DNA of 64,000 bases from Flammeovirgaceae bacterium (GCA_020635915.1 JACJYU010000001.1:1302001-1366000); one strand, 5' to 3'. Positions 16,724 to 25,440 are shown, counted from the stretch's first letter. Numbers and translations are program-made. The notes: generated from the sequence alone by a model not told the origin.

Positions 16724-17059
16724 ATGAACTTAATGACTTTAATAAGGGAAAGGTATACTGATTTTATTGACTTGTGCCGCTCACATAAGGTGGACAAGAT
16801 TTATGCCTTCGGTTCGTCCATTACTGACCATTTTGACCCAAGTGCAAGTGACATTGATATAGTCGTTAAAATTGACATTGAAGACCCAGCTGACCGTGGT
16901 GAAGCTCTCCTTTCTCTATGGGACAAACTAGAGGTCCTTTTCAAGAGAAAGGTTGATTTGCTAACTGAGGACTCAATTCGAAATCCATATCTCAAATCAA
17001 ATATTAATCGGACAAAAAAACTGATCTATGACAGAGAAGGAGAGAAAGTTTTTGTCTGA
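16724..17059 (+). CDS. mntA: MntA-type nucleotidyltransferase antitoxin
   Basis: About 112 residues of the minimal nucleotidyltransferase fold. The active-site signature is GSSITDHFDPSASDIDIVV (GSx10DxD), with a third acidic residue in KVDLLTED. Antitoxins of this type transfer AMP to a tyrosine of their HEPN partner and so silence it. The next gene overlaps by 32 bp and encodes that partner. ATG 16724, or ATG 16733 if the promoter box at 16713 is used, are both possible starts. Confidence 0.88.
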   Translation: MNLMTLIRERYTDFIDLCRSHKVDKIYAFGSSITDHFDPSASDIDIVVKIDIEDPADRGEALLSLWDKLEVLFKRKVDLLTEDSIRNPYLKSNINRTKKLIYDREGEKVFV

Positions 17060-17360
17060 CACATCTAATTCAATCGAACTGATTGAGACTTTTACAAAAG
17101 ACTTAAAGTCATTTACTGATTACCAAAAGGACCTAAAGACAAAAGGGGCTGTCGAACGACATTTAGGAATTATTGGAGAAGCGGTAAACAAATTTTTGAA
17201 GGAATCAGAAACGAACGACTTGAAAAATGCTTCTCAAATAATAAGTTTAAGAAACAGATTGATTCACTCCTACGACAATGTTGACGATTCAATTATCTGG
17301 TCAATCATAACAAGACATTTAAAGCCGCTTAAAGAGGAGATTCATAAAAAAATTGTGTAA
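17028..17360 (+). CDS. hepT: HepT-type HEPN toxin
   Basis: 110 residues, all-helical HEPN fold. The RNase and modification motif is intact: RNRLIHSY fits RX4HXY, where R and H are catalytic and Y is the AMPylation target of MntA. GRHLGIIGEAV-type residues (VERHLGIIGEAVNKF) are also family-typical. It overlaps mntA, the standard order for this toxin-antitoxin pair, and its stop is 10 bp before the next palindrome, so the pair forms a two-gene cassette. Confidence 0.88.
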   Translation: MTEKERKFLSDTSNSIELIETFTKDLKSFTDYQKDLKTKGAVERHLGIIGEAVNKFLKESETNDLKNASQIISLRNRLIHSYDNVDDSIIWSIITRHLKPLKEEIHKKIV

Positions 17361-17370
17361 AGCGGGCCAG

Positions 17371-17411
17371 CCTACAACAAAAGCTATAAATCATGGCGGC
17401 ACGGTTGATAT
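17371..17411 (+). repeat. attC-like palindrome site 4, left half (split by IS256 copy 2)
   Basis: Left box CCTACAAC and arm AGCTATAAATCATGGCGGCA. The right half continues at 18828 after the IS. The arms pair with the usual A opposite C mismatch (TC-A-TGGCGG against CCGCCA-C-GC). Confidence 0.65.
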
Positions 17412-17419
17412 TTAATTTT

Positions 17420-18819
17420 GACACTGCCTAATTAAGTGTGTAAGTGCTGGTAACGTCTAAGTAACTGCGTAAAGGTCTTATATTTTGCATCTTTCTTCGA
17501 AGATAGTTAAAAATTGATTTACGATTATGGGCCAGTTGCGAATAGGCAAGGTCCATTTCTTAGTGATTTCCCTTAGGGCCAGGTACACGGATTTCATCAC
17601 CGCCTGATCATCCGGGAATGAAAGTTTGTTATTGGTGTACTTACGGATTTTCCCATTTAGGTTTTCGATGATGTTTGTCGTATAGATCAACGTTCTGATT
17701 TCGATGGGATAATCAAAGAAGTGCGTAAGGTTATCCCAGTTGGCCCTCCAGGACTTAATGGCGTGAGGGTATTTTTTACCCCAGCTTTCATCCAACTGAT
17801 CTAACGCCTGTATGGCCAATTTTTTATTTGGAGCCCCGTATACTGTTTTCAAATCAGCTACAAATTGCTTCTTGTCTTTCCATACCACATAGCGCATCGC
17901 GTTCCGTATCTGGTGGACAACACATATCTGAGTGACTGACTGAGCAAACACGCTGGTGATTGCTTCAGTGAAGCCTTTAAGGTTATCCGTGCTGGTGATT
18001 AAGATATCCTCAACGCCCCGGCTTCTTAAATCGGTAAGCACACTAACCCAAAATGAGGCGCTCTCATTTTCACCTAACCACATGCCTAACACTTCCTTAA
18101 ATCCCTGAGCATTAAGGCCTACGGCCAGGTAAATTGTTTTGTTGATCACCTTTCCATTCTGGCGGACTTTGAACACGATCCCGTCCATCCATACCACGAA
18201 GTACACCGAGGAGAGCGGCCTGCTTTGCCACTCCGTCACCAAGGTATGTACCCGCGATGTCACATTAGAGATGGTCGCATCCGAAACATTTACACCATAG
18301 ATTTCACGAACTTGAGTTTCAATGTCACGTACACTCATGCCCCGGGCGTACAAAGAAATGATGATTTCTTCAATGCCTTCCACAAATCGGCTGCGCTTAG
18401 GTACCAGTACAGGTTCAAAAGTGCTGTTACGATCGCGGGGTACTTCGATCTCCAGTTCGCCACGTTTCGTCTTGATCGTCTTGCGTGACTTTCCATTGCG
18501 TGAGTTCCCTGAGTTGATACCTTCCGGTGAGTGTTTTGCATATCCCAGATGGCCGTCCAGTTCACCCTCCAGCATTTGCTCCATGCCCTTGGTGAATAAC
18601 TCGTCAATGAAATTGTTGAGATCTTTTGAATCCCTAAATTGCTTGAGAAACCCAGGAGTGAGCATCTCTTTGAGAAGTGGATGTTGTTCTTGTTTTTTCA
18701 TTGGTAACTGTGTTTAAAGTTAAGTCTTTAAATGAAACCAATTCGGCTGAAAGTGATGTATTCCACATCTCATTCATCAAGGCCGAATCGGGCCTTTACA
18801 CAGTTTCTTAGACGTTACC
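17420..18819 (-). mobile_element. IS256-family element, copy 2
   Basis: 1400 bp, flanked by the 8-bp duplication TTAATTTT (17412-17419 and 18820-18827). It is inserted in the loop of palindrome site 4. The sequence agrees with copies 1 and 3; the only difference noticed is one base near the left end (GCCT for GCCC). Confidence 0.95.
17478..18701 (-). CDS. IS256-family transposase, copy 2
   Basis: 407 residues, identical protein to the copy at 13905-15128, with intact DDE core and the C-x2-H signature. The near-identity of the three copies points to recent spread. Confidence 0.95.
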   Translation of the reverse strand: MKKQEQHPLLKEMLTPGFLKQFRDSKDLNNFIDELFTKGMEQMLEGELDGHLGYAKHSPEGINSGNSRNGKSRKTIKTKRGELEIEVPRDRNSTFEPVLVPKRSRFVEGIEEIIISLYARGMSVRDIETQVREIYGVNVSDATISNVTSRVHTLVTEWQSRPLSSVYFVVWMDGIVFKVRQNGKVINKTIYLAVGLNAQGFKEVLGMWLGENESASFWVSVLTDLRSRGVEDILITSTDNLKGFTEAITSVFAQSVTQICVVHQIRNAMRYVVWKDKKQFVADLKTVYGAPNKKLAIQALDQLDESWGKKYPHAIKSWRANWDNLTHFFDYPIEIRTLIYTTNIIENLNGKIRKYTNNKLSFPDDQAVMKSVYLALREITKKWTLPIRNWPIIVNQFLTIFEERCKI

Positions 18820-18827
18820 TTAATTTT

Positions 18828-18872
18828 TATATTTCGGTTTGCCGCCACGCCTTATAGCTAGGCGTTGGCGGT
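18828..18872 (+). repeat. attC-like palindrome site 4, right half
   Basis: TGCCGCCACGCCTTATAGCT is the right arm and GCGTTGGCGG the right box. It ends about 10 bp before the ATG of the next cassette gene. Confidence 0.65.
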
Positions 18873-18882
18873 AATTTTATTT

Positions 18883-19223
18883 ATGACAAGAGGACTCTTT
18901 GCTGTTTTTGTAATAACCATTATTTTAGGTTATGCCCTTTTCATTATTCCAGATATATTCTTTGGGGTTACCAAAATCAATGGCGGAAAAATTGGCATCA
19001 ATTTATTATTCATCTCATTATTTCAGTTTTTCTCGATTACAGTACTGCTGTATGCTTCTCTAAAAATCTTAGAAAAGGACTTTAATTATATCGGTCTTCG
19101 ATTTGAGAATGTAAAAAAGGACATTTTATTAGGTCTTAGTTTCGGTTCTTTGTGGACTATCCTTCAATTTTTACTCATTATACCAAACACAGGAGGAATA
19201 AACCGTTCAGATACCAATGGAAT
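18883..19223 (+). pseudogene. N-terminal fragment of a CPBP-like membrane protease
   Basis: About 114 codons from ATG 18883 (the TTG at 18865 lies within the palindrome box and is rejected). Four hydrophobic helices with spacing like the N-terminal half of CPBP/Abi intramembrane metalloproteases; the catalytic EExxxR region would follow but is missing. The gene runs straight into an IS3-family end at 19224, and no continuation is found after the composite IS at 21501, so the 3' half was deleted. Family assignment is tentative because no active-site motif remains. Confidence 0.6.
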
Positions 19224-19424
19224 GGTAAATGGCTGAGAATTTTGACAGGTTGTAAATATAGATTACTGATTTGAATTTTGCATTGTTGAACTGAAACGGA
19301 AGCAGGCTCTGCTGAGGAGCAACCTGCCAGGGTTAGGTTCAACCGACTGGAATGGTCAAGCCCTGCCTTTTGTGCGGGGCTTTTTTCTTGGGTCATTCCA
19401 AGAGTTTTTATGCCTAAGAAAACC

Positions 19425-20207
19425 TTATGCTGCATAAGCCATTGGTGTTTGATAGTTGAGCGATTGATGTGGCCGCTCATGGTTGTAGTCATCTACCCAT
19501 TTTTGCGACACCTCGTTTGCTTGTTCAATGGAATAAAACAAGTTGGCGTCCAGCACATCTTCACGATACGTTTTGTTGAAGCGTTCGATGATGGCGTTCT
19601 GCTGGGGTTTTCCTTTTTGGATACGGCTCCATTCGATGTGGTTATCGTCCATCCATAACTGAAAGCGTTTGGAGCGAAACTCAGGACCATTGTCGGTACG
19701 GATTCTAAGTGGTTTTCCATAACGCTCAATGGCACGTTCAACAATTTCAATTACTCTTCTAGCGGGCAAATTGAAATCCACTTCAATTCCTTTGCACTGA
19801 CGATTGAAGTGATCAATGATGTTGAGTGTTCGAATCCTTCGGCCACTCTCCAACGCATCACTCATAAAATCCATTGCCCATTCCTGATTAGCTTTTAATG
19901 GAATAGAAATAGGATTGGCGGGGTTGTCTTTAATCCGTCTGCGCAATTTTTTACTCAACGAAAAACCTTCGTTCTCATATACCCTGCGGATTTTGCTGTC
20001 CCCCAGTTCTGGATATTTTTTCTGTACCAGTTTGATCACTTTTGTCCTTCCTTTACGGCTGCTGCCAATAACTTCTTCAATCGCTTTTTTTACTACGGCA
20101 TCTTTAGCAGGCATTCGCTTTTCATAATATTTATTGGTCCGTGAACATCCTACTAATTTACACGCCTGAGCATGGCTTAACTTGTGGTGCTCTTCCAAGT
20201 ATGCCAA
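19425..20207 (-). CDS. IS3-family type B OrfB (integrase core), copy 1
   Basis: 260 residues. DDE core: WAMDFMSDALESG (first Asp), RTDNGPEFRS (second Asp), QNAIIERFNKTY (Glu). The frame upstream joins orfA by -1 slippage at A_AAA_AAG, giving KKVLTPDQKKDG before the listed start. Confidence 0.92.
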   Translation of the reverse strand: MAYLEEHHKLSHAQACKLVGCSRTNKYYEKRMPAKDAVVKKAIEEVIGSSRKGRTKVIKLVQKKYPELGDSKIRRVYENEGFSLSKKLRRRIKDNPANPISIPLKANQEWAMDFMSDALESGRRIRTLNIIDHFNRQCKGIEVDFNLPARRVIEIVERAIERYGKPLRIRTDNGPEFRSKRFQLWMDDNHIEWSRIQKGKPQQNAIIERFNKTYREDVLDANLFYSIEQANEVSQKWVDDYNHERPHQSLNYQTPMAYAA

Positions 20208-20230
20208 GCCGTCTTTCTTCTGATCAGGCG

Positions 20231-20500
20231 TTAGAACTTTTTTGTGAGTAAATCCTTGATGGCGTCAATCTCCAGGCTCTGGTTGGCCACAATTTTCTTC
20301 AATCTTGAATTTTCGTACTCCAGTTCCTTGAGCCGTTTGAGCTCATCCACTTTCATACCAGCGTACTTGCTGCGCCAGTTGTAAAAGGTAGGCTCACTGA
20401 TGCCATGTTTGCGGCATATCTCGGAAACCTTCTGGCCCTGTTGTGATTGTTCGTTGAGAATCCCAATAATCTGGGCTTCGGTAAAGCGAATCTTTTTCAT
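20231..20500 (-). CDS. IS3-family type B OrfA, copy 1
   Basis: 89 residues with an HTH (SEICRKHGISEPTFYNWRSK) and a leucine-rich coiled coil. It ends LLTKKF at the slippery heptamer. Identical to copies 3 and 4. Confidence 0.92.
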   Translation of the reverse strand: MKKIRFTEAQIIGILNEQSQQGQKVSEICRKHGISEPTFYNWRSKYAGMKVDELKRLKELEYENSRLKKIVANQSLEIDAIKDLLTKKF

Positions 20501-20572
20501 TTGCTGTTTTTGTTTAGGTTAAAATTAAAAAAATTCTATTTTTAACCTGTTCAAAAAAAGCAGCCTAGTACC

Positions 20573-21299
20573 GGATGTTCACGGACCAATAAATATTATG
20601 AAAAGCGAATGCCTGCTAAAGATGCCGTAGTAAAAAAAGCGATTGAAGAAGTTATTGGCAGCAGCCGTAAAGGAAGGACAAAAGTGATCAAAACTGGTAC
20701 AGAAAAAATATCCAGAACTGGGGGACAGCAAAATCCGCAGGGTATATGAGAACGAAGGTTTTTCGTTGAGTAAAAAATTGCGCAGACGGATTAAAGACAA
20801 CCCCGCCAATCCTATTTCTATTCCATTAAAAGCTAATCAGGAATGGGCAATGGATTTTATGAGTGATGCGTTGGAGAGTGGCCGAAGGATTCGAACACTC
20901 AACATCATTGATCACTTCAATCGTCAGTGCAAAGGAATTGAAGTGGATTTCAATTTGCCCGCTAGAAGAGTAATTGAAATTGTTGAACGTGCCATTGAGC
21001 GTTATGGAAAACCACTTAGAATCCGTACCGACAATGGTCCTGAGTTTCGCTCCAAACGCTTTCAGTTATGGATGGACGATAACCACATCGAATGGAGCCG
21101 TATCCAAAAAGGAAAACCCCAGCAGAACGCCATCATCGAACGCTTCAACAAAACGTATCGTGAAGATGTGCTGGACGCCAACTTGTTTTATTCCATTGAA
21201 CAAGCAAACGAGGTGTCGCAAAAATGGGTAGATGACTACAACCATGAGCGGCCACATCAATCGCTCAACTATCAAACACCAATGGCTTATGCAGCATAA
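20573..21299 (+). pseudogene. Broken IS3-family type B OrfB (copy 2)
   Basis: The 5' third of orfB is lost at the junction with copy 1. One extra A in the run near 20690 (GATCAAAACTGG against GATCAAACTGG in the other copies) shifts the frame. The stretch from 20766 to 21299 still matches the catalytic half (177 residues), but the gene is dead. Confidence 0.9.
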
Positions 21300-21500
21300 G
21301 GTTTTCTTAGGCATAAAAACTCTTGGAATGACCCAAGAAAAAAGCCCCGCACAAAAGGCAGGGCTTGACCATTCCAGTCGGTTGAACCTAACCCTGGCAG
21401 GTTGCTCCTCAGCAGAGCCTGCTTCCGTTTCAGTTCAACAATGCAAAATTCAAATCAGTAATCTATATTTACAACCTGTCAAAATTCTCAGCCATTTACC
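20573..21500 (+). mobile_element. IS3-family element type B, copy 2 (left end missing)
   Basis: Starts in the middle of orfB (GGATGTTCACGG) right after copy 1 and runs to the intact orfB-side end (CAGCCATTTACC). It lacks orfA and the left terminal repeat, so it cannot move alone. Confidence 0.9.
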
Positions 21501-21524
21501 GATATACTATAATTAAAGAACGTG

Positions 21525-21657
21525 TGGTAACAATGTATATAAAAAATAGGCAAAACAGTAATAAAATCAAGGGTTTTGGCTCGTATCAAAACCTGAGCTT
21601 AACTGATAATATTTGCCTCGAAATCGCCTACTTTTCATATACTAACCGTTGGCGGTA
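21525..21657 (+). repeat. attC-like palindromic repeat, site 5
   Basis: Left box GGTAACA, left arm GTATATAAAAAATAGGC, right arm GCCTACTTTTCATATAC, right box CCGTTGG. Fifteen of 17 arm positions pair; both mismatches are A opposite C at the same two stem positions as in sites 1 and 2. Confidence 0.7.
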
Positions 21658-21696
21658 TTGCTGCCAGAAGACATCTAAAAAATAGTTACCTAAAGT

Positions 21697-21713
21697 GTTC
21701 CCAATACGGGAAC
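21697..21713. promoter_or_regulatory. Probable HigA operator
   Basis: Perfect inverted repeat GTTCCC-aatac-GGGAAC, with outer AATAGTT/AACTATT extending it. It lies just upstream of a -7 box TATCTTTG (21721-21728) and 30 bp before higB. HigA-type antitoxins usually bind such palindromes to repress their own operon. Confidence 0.55.
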
Positions 21714-21742
21714 TATTACATATCTTTGCCTAAAGTTTAGTT

Positions 21743-22036
21743 TTGAGAGTAATTGCCAAAAAGACCCTCCGGGACTTCTGGAATAAGCACCCGGACTGTG
21801 AACAACAATTGAAGTCGTGGTACCGAGAAGCGGAAAAGGGAGATTGGAGGAATTCAAACGAAATAAAAAGGGAGTATCCCAGCGCAAGCATAATTGGAGA
21901 CAACAGGATTGTCTTCAATATTAAGGGCAACAACTATAGATTGATAGTGAAGATAAATTATCAATATCAAATGATGTGGATTCGATTCATTGGAACACAC
22001 AAGGAGTACGACAGGGTTGACACAACAAAAATTTGA
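21743..22036 (+). CDS. higB: HigB-type mRNA interferase toxin
   Basis: 97 residues of the RelE/HigB fold with the typical opening RVIAKKTLRDFW and the core DNRIVFNIKGNNYRLIVKINY...WIRFIGTHKEYDRVD. HigB cleaves mRNA on the ribosome. TTG 21743 is the only start that gives the normal family N-terminus. Toxin before antitoxin is the usual order for higBA, and higA starts 3 bp after the stop. Confidence 0.9.
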   Translation: MRVIAKKTLRDFWNKHPDCEQQLKSWYREAEKGDWRNSNEIKREYPSASIIGDNRIVFNIKGNNYRLIVKINYQYQMMWIRFIGTHKEYDRVDTTKI

Positions 22037-22039
22037 GCC

Positions 22040-22396
22040 ATGAGAATCAAACCAATAAAGACAAAAAAGGACTATCAGCAAGCATTAGACCGACTTGAGG
22101 AAATCTTCGATTCAAAAAAAGGAACCAAAGGAGGGGATGAACTTGAACTTCTTGGAATTCTTATTGATCAATACGAAAACGAGCATTTCCCAATTGATCT
22201 TCCGGACCCAATAGAAGCGATTAAGTTCCGAATGGAACAACTCGGTTACTCCCAGGCAGACTTGGCTAAAGTAGTTGGACTGAAAAGTCGAGCAAGTGAA
22301 ATTCTAAATAAAAAGCGAAAACTGTCTTTGGACATGATTCGTCAGCTCCATGAAAAGCTTAATATTCCAACTGACGTTTTGATACAGGCTTATTGA
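22040..22396 (+). CDS. higA: HigA-type antitoxin (XRE family)
   Basis: 118 residues. The C-terminal half is an XRE helix-turn-helix (SQADLAKVVGLKSRASEILN, KRKLSLDMIRQLHEKLNIP); the N-terminal half has the acidic region DLPDPIEAIKFRMEQLG typical of HigA. It would neutralise HigB and repress the operon through the palindrome at 21697. The stop is 12 bp before palindrome site 6, closing a two-gene cassette. Confidence 0.9.
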   Translation: MRIKPIKTKKDYQQALDRLEEIFDSKKGTKGGDELELLGILIDQYENEHFPIDLPDPIEAIKFRMEQLGYSQADLAKVVGLKSRASEILNKKRKLSLDMIRQLHEKLNIPTDVLIQAY

Positions 22397-22407
22397 AGGC
22401 AGCACTA

Positions 22408-22535
22408 CCGCCAACACAAGCTATGCGTCATTGTGGTGTATGTGGACGAGTTGGAGAAGGTCGCGTTTGTCATGCTTCGCATTTAACAAACGCTCCAAAG
22501 CCCACAACGACCGCATAGCCAAACGTTGCGCGTCA
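22408..22535 (+). repeat. attC-like palindromic repeat, site 6
   Basis: Left box CGCCAACA, left arm GCTATGCGTCATTGTGG, right arm CCACAACGACCGCATAGC, right box ACGTTGC. The stem has one extra (bulged) base in the right arm and the fixed A opposite C mismatch. Its loop and right half recur at 16608-16676. Confidence 0.7.
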
Positions 22536-22574
22536 GCTTTTTCAAGAAAAATTCAGCTTCGAATTGACAAAAAT

Positions 22575-22609
22575 AAAGTTTCTATATTTGGAAACTTTTA
22601 ATAACTTTG
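22575..22609. promoter_or_regulatory. Promoter and palindromic operator of the RelE-like/XRE pair
   Basis: Perfect 8-bp inverted repeat AAAGTTTC-tatatttg-GAAACTTT (22575-22598), directly followed by a -7 box TAACTTTG (22602-22609). The palindrome covers the upstream promoter region, as expected for autorepression by the XRE antitoxin. Confidence 0.6.
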
Positions 22610-22634
22610 CCTCGTTTGAAATTAAGACAGGTTA

Positions 22635-22976
22635 ATGAGATACTATGACACAATATTTTTAGAAGAGGCGGACGAGTTTATAGCATCCCTAAAACCAAAA
22701 ACAGCTAAGAAAGTACTTTACAACATTGACTTGGCAGAACAAACAAATGACCCAAGACTCTTTAAAAAGCTAAAGAGAGAGATTTGGGAGTTTAGGACTC
22801 AGTACGATGGACTACAAGTCAGGCTCTTGGCTTTTTGGGACAAGACAAGTAAAGAACAGACTCTGGTAGTTGCCACTCATGGATTTATTAAGAAAGTTGA
22901 CAAAGTCCCTGATAAAGAAATAGACAGAGCAGTGAGAATTAGAGAACAATATTTCAAGAATAAACCAAAAAAATAA
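22635..22976 (+). CDS. RelE/ParE-superfamily toxin (Gp49-like)
   Basis: 113 residues with the Gp49/HigB-like pattern: PRLFKKLKREIWEFRTQYDGLQVRLLAFWD followed by VVATHGFIKKVDKVP and EIDRAVRIREQYF. Such proteins are ribosome-dependent mRNA interferases paired with a downstream XRE antitoxin, as here (6-bp gap). ATG 22635 follows the promoter box at a normal distance. Confidence 0.88.
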   Translation: MRYYDTIFLEEADEFIASLKPKTAKKVLYNIDLAEQTNDPRLFKKLKREIWEFRTQYDGLQVRLLAFWDKTSKEQTLVVATHGFIKKVDKVPDKEIDRAVRIREQYFKNKPKK

Positions 22977-22982
22977 TTCATT

Positions 22983-23306
22983 ATGGCAAAGAAAATGAAA
23001 ACACGCACACTTGCCGAGATGAAAGACAAGTACATCGGTAAAGTTGGAAGCAAGGAGAGAGACGAGTACGAATATGAACTTCGTATGGATGTTCTTGGAA
23101 AAATGATTAAGGCAGCGAGACAAGAACGTAACTTGACACAAGAGGAATTAGGAAAACTTATTGGAGTTCAAAAAGCACAAATTTCTAAACTTGAGAGTAG
23201 TACAAACAGTGCAACAATTGACACCGTAATACGAGTATTCAAGGCATTAAAGGCCGACATAAACTTCAATGTAAAAATTGAGGACAACTTCGTAAGACTA
23301 GCGTGA
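22983..23306 (+). CDS. XRE-family antitoxin
   Basis: 107 residues. Helix-turn-helix: NLTQEELGKLIGVQKAQISK, preceded by an unstructured basic N-terminus that would wrap the toxin. Immediate partner of the Gp49-like toxin and likely repressor at 22575-22598. The stop is 14 bp before palindrome site 7, completing the cassette. Confidence 0.88.
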   Translation: MAKKMKTRTLAEMKDKYIGKVGSKERDEYEYELRMDVLGKMIKAARQERNLTQEELGKLIGVQKAQISKLESSTNSATIDTVIRVFKALKADINFNVKIEDNFVRLA

Positions 23307-23320
23307 TCAAAAAAAGCCAA

Positions 23321-23497
23321 ACGCACAACACAGTGTATAGCCTATGGCGGGGCCCGGAGTAAATTTTAAGTTTCCCTTTACTTATTCTATCTTGTGTAGG
23401 CGGATGGTGACGGCTTAGTCGGCACTTGCCATTCCCTTCGGTCATTTGGCAAGCCCTCCTGGCCCGCCACGTCACATGCACTGGCCGTTAGTGGTTA
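23321..23497 (+). repeat. attC-like palindromic repeat, site 7
   Basis: Left box GCACAACA, left arm GTGTATAGCCTATGGCGG, right arm CCGCCACGTCACATGCAC, right box CCGTTAG. The loop (about 23355-23460) is related to that of site 9. It ends about 30 bp before the next ATG. Confidence 0.65.
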
Positions 23498-23527
23498 TTA
23501 AAAAAGCGCGAAGAATTTAGAAATTAA

Positions 23528-24274
23528 ATGATAGAATTTTACCGAAAATATAAGCCCGTAATCTTCTTCTATTGTTTGGCATGTTTATTTTCATGGCCTT
23601 TCTTTTTTTGGCGAGATGTTCATTCAGATAATTGGAACAGTCTACAAATTGACCCTATTATTAAAACTTGTTTTATAATGTGGGGGCCTGGTTTATCTGC
23701 GATAATTACTAGCTTAATTTTTAGGGAAAAAATAAAAAAAACAATCAGTTTTTTTGGAAGCTCTATTCTTAAAAGTTTTTTGTTCTGGAGTCTTCCAATG
23801 ATTGCATTCCTAACTTTTGGAGACTATGACAATGAAGTTTTAACAATTGGTCGCATGGCTACATACTTTAGTGGGATTTTTCTTTTTACTTTAGGTGAAG
23901 AGCTAGGCTGGCGAGGCTTTTTACAGGACCAACTTAATCATTTACCAAAATGGAAGCAATATCTTATAATGGGTACATTGTGGGAATTATGGCACTTCAC
24001 TACTCGAACATTATCGGGGTCAATTACTGCAAGAATTTTGAGACCGGTTCTTTTTATTATACCAAACACCGTTCTTTCTTTTCTGTTTGGTGAAAGTGTA
24101 AATAAATCTAAGTCGATTATTGTAGCAGTGACATTTCACGCATGGTACAACTTACTATTTGAATTTAGCAACAAAACCACTTATATAATTTTTTCTATCT
24201 CAGTACTATTTTGGGTTTTTATGCTATTGACTTGGGATAAAAAAATAGAGTTTAAAAAACTAACAAACCGCTAA
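23528..24274 (+). CDS. CPBP-family intramembrane metalloprotease
   Basis: 248 residues, about seven transmembrane helices. The catalytic motifs are present: GEELGWRGFLQ (EExxxR), LWELWHF and TFHAWYN (metal-binding His). CPBP (Abi) proteins act in membrane proteolysis, bacteriocin immunity and related roles; the substrate here is unknown. It is the only gene between palindromes 7 and 8, and its stop codon overlaps the left box of site 8. Confidence 0.9.
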   Translation: MIEFYRKYKPVIFFYCLACLFSWPFFFWRDVHSDNWNSLQIDPIIKTCFIMWGPGLSAIITSLIFREKIKKTISFFGSSILKSFLFWSLPMIAFLTFGDYDNEVLTIGRMATYFSGIFLFTLGEELGWRGFLQDQLNHLPKWKQYLIMGTLWELWHFTTRTLSGSITARILRPVLFIIPNTVLSFLFGESVNKSKSIIVAVTFHAWYNLLFEFSNKTTYIIFSISVLFWVFMLLTWDKKIEFKKLTNR

Positions 24275-24280
24275 CAAAAT
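24268..24280 (+). repeat. attC-like palindrome site 8, left box (split by IS)
   Basis: CCGCTAAC is the exact complement of the right box GTTAG(GT) found at 27082 beyond the inserted elements. The last four bases, AAAT, are the target duplication of the IS3-family element. Confidence 0.6.
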
Positions 24281-24351
24281 GGTACTAGGCTGCTTTTTTT
24301 GAACAGGTTAAAAATAGAATTTTTTAATTTTAACCTAAACAAAAACCGCAA

Positions 24352-24621
24352 ATGAAAAAGATTCGCTTTACCGAAGCCCAGATTATTGGGATTCTCAACG
24401 AACAATCACAACAGGGCCAGAAGGTTTCCGAGATATGCCGCAAACATGGCATCAGTGAGCCTACCTTTTACAACTGGCGCAGCAAGTACGCTGGTATGAA
24501 AGTGGATGAGCTCAAACGGCTCAAGGAACTGGAGTACGAAAATTCAAGATTGAAGAAAATTGTGGCCAACCAGAGCCTGGAGATTGACGCCATCAAGGAT
24601 TTACTCACAAAAAAGTTCTAA
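24352..24621 (+). CDS. IS3-family type B OrfA, copy 3
   Basis: 89 residues, identical to the other OrfA copies (HTH plus coiled coil). It ends at the slippery A_AAA_AAG used for -1 frameshifting into OrfB. Confidence 0.92.
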   Translation: MKKIRFTEAQIIGILNEQSQQGQKVSEICRKHGISEPTFYNWRSKYAGMKVDELKRLKELEYENSRLKKIVANQSLEIDAIKDLLTKKF

Positions 24622-24644
24622 CGCCTGATCAGAAGAAAGACGGC

Positions 24645-25427
24645 TTGGCATACTTGGAAGAGCACCACAAGTTAAGCCATGCTCAGGCGTGTAAATTAGT
24701 AGGATGTTCACGGACCAATAAATATTATGAAAAGCGAATGCCTGCTAAAGATGCCGTAGTAAAAAAAGCGATTGAAGAAGTTATTGGCAGCAGCCGTAAA
24801 GGAAGGACAAAAGTGATCAAACTGGTACAGAAAAAATATCCAGAACTGGGGGACAGCAAAATCCGCAGGGTATATGAGAACGAAGGTTTTTCGTTGAGTA
24901 AAAAATTGCGCAGACGGATTAAAGACAACCCCGCCAATCCTATTTCTATTCCATTAAAAGCTAATCAGGAATGGGCAATGGATTTTATGAGTGATGCGTT
25001 GGAGAGTGGCCGAAGGATTCGAACACTCAACATCATTGATCACTTCAATCGTCAGTGCAAAGGAATTGAAGTGGATTTCAATTTGCCCGCTAGAAGAGTA
25101 ATTGAAATTGTTGAACGTGCCATTGAGCGTTATGGAAAACCACTTAGAATCCGTACCGACAATGGTCCTGAGTTTCGCTCCAAACGCTTTCAGTTATGGA
25201 TGGACGATAACCACATCGAATGGAGCCGTATCCAAAAAGGAAAACCCCAGCAGAACGCCATCATCGAACGCTTCAACAAAACGTATCGTGAAGATGTGCT
25301 GGACGCCAACTTGTTTTATTCCATTGAACAAGCAAACGAGGTGTCGCAAAAATGGGTAGATGACTACAACCATGAGCGGCCACATCAATCGCTCAACTAT
25401 CAAACACCAATGGCTTATGCAGCATAA
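24645..25427 (+). CDS. IS3-family type B OrfB, copy 3
   Basis: 260 residues, complete DDE integrase core. The nested IS256 sits 13 bp after the stop, so the protein is intact although the element's right end is separated from it by 1.4 kb. Confidence 0.92.
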   Translation: MAYLEEHHKLSHAQACKLVGCSRTNKYYEKRMPAKDAVVKKAIEEVIGSSRKGRTKVIKLVQKKYPELGDSKIRRVYENEGFSLSKKLRRRIKDNPANPISIPLKANQEWAMDFMSDALESGRRIRTLNIIDHFNRQCKGIEVDFNLPARRVIEIVERAIERYGKPLRIRTDNGPEFRSKRFQLWMDDNHIEWSRIQKGKPQQNAIIERFNKTYREDVLDANLFYSIEQANEVSQKWVDDYNHERPHQSLNYQTPMAYAA

Positions 25428-25440
25428 GGTTTTCTTAGGC

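Larger units (their letters stand above)
19224..20572 (-). mobile_element. IS3-family element type B, copy 1
   Basis: 1349 bp. Ends: GGTAAATGGCTGAG at the orfB side and GGTACTAGGCTGC at the orfA side. It abuts, in opposite orientation, the truncated copy 2. No target duplication is seen (left flank GAAT, right flank GGAT), consistent with insertion into copy 2 followed by deletion of copy 2's left part and the CPBP gene end. Confidence 0.9.

Noticed and set aside
21232..21516. Repeated ~95-codon frame at the orfB-side end of IS3 type B copies
   Set aside because: It covers the end of orfB in another frame and the terminator-like hairpin; shadow of the IS.
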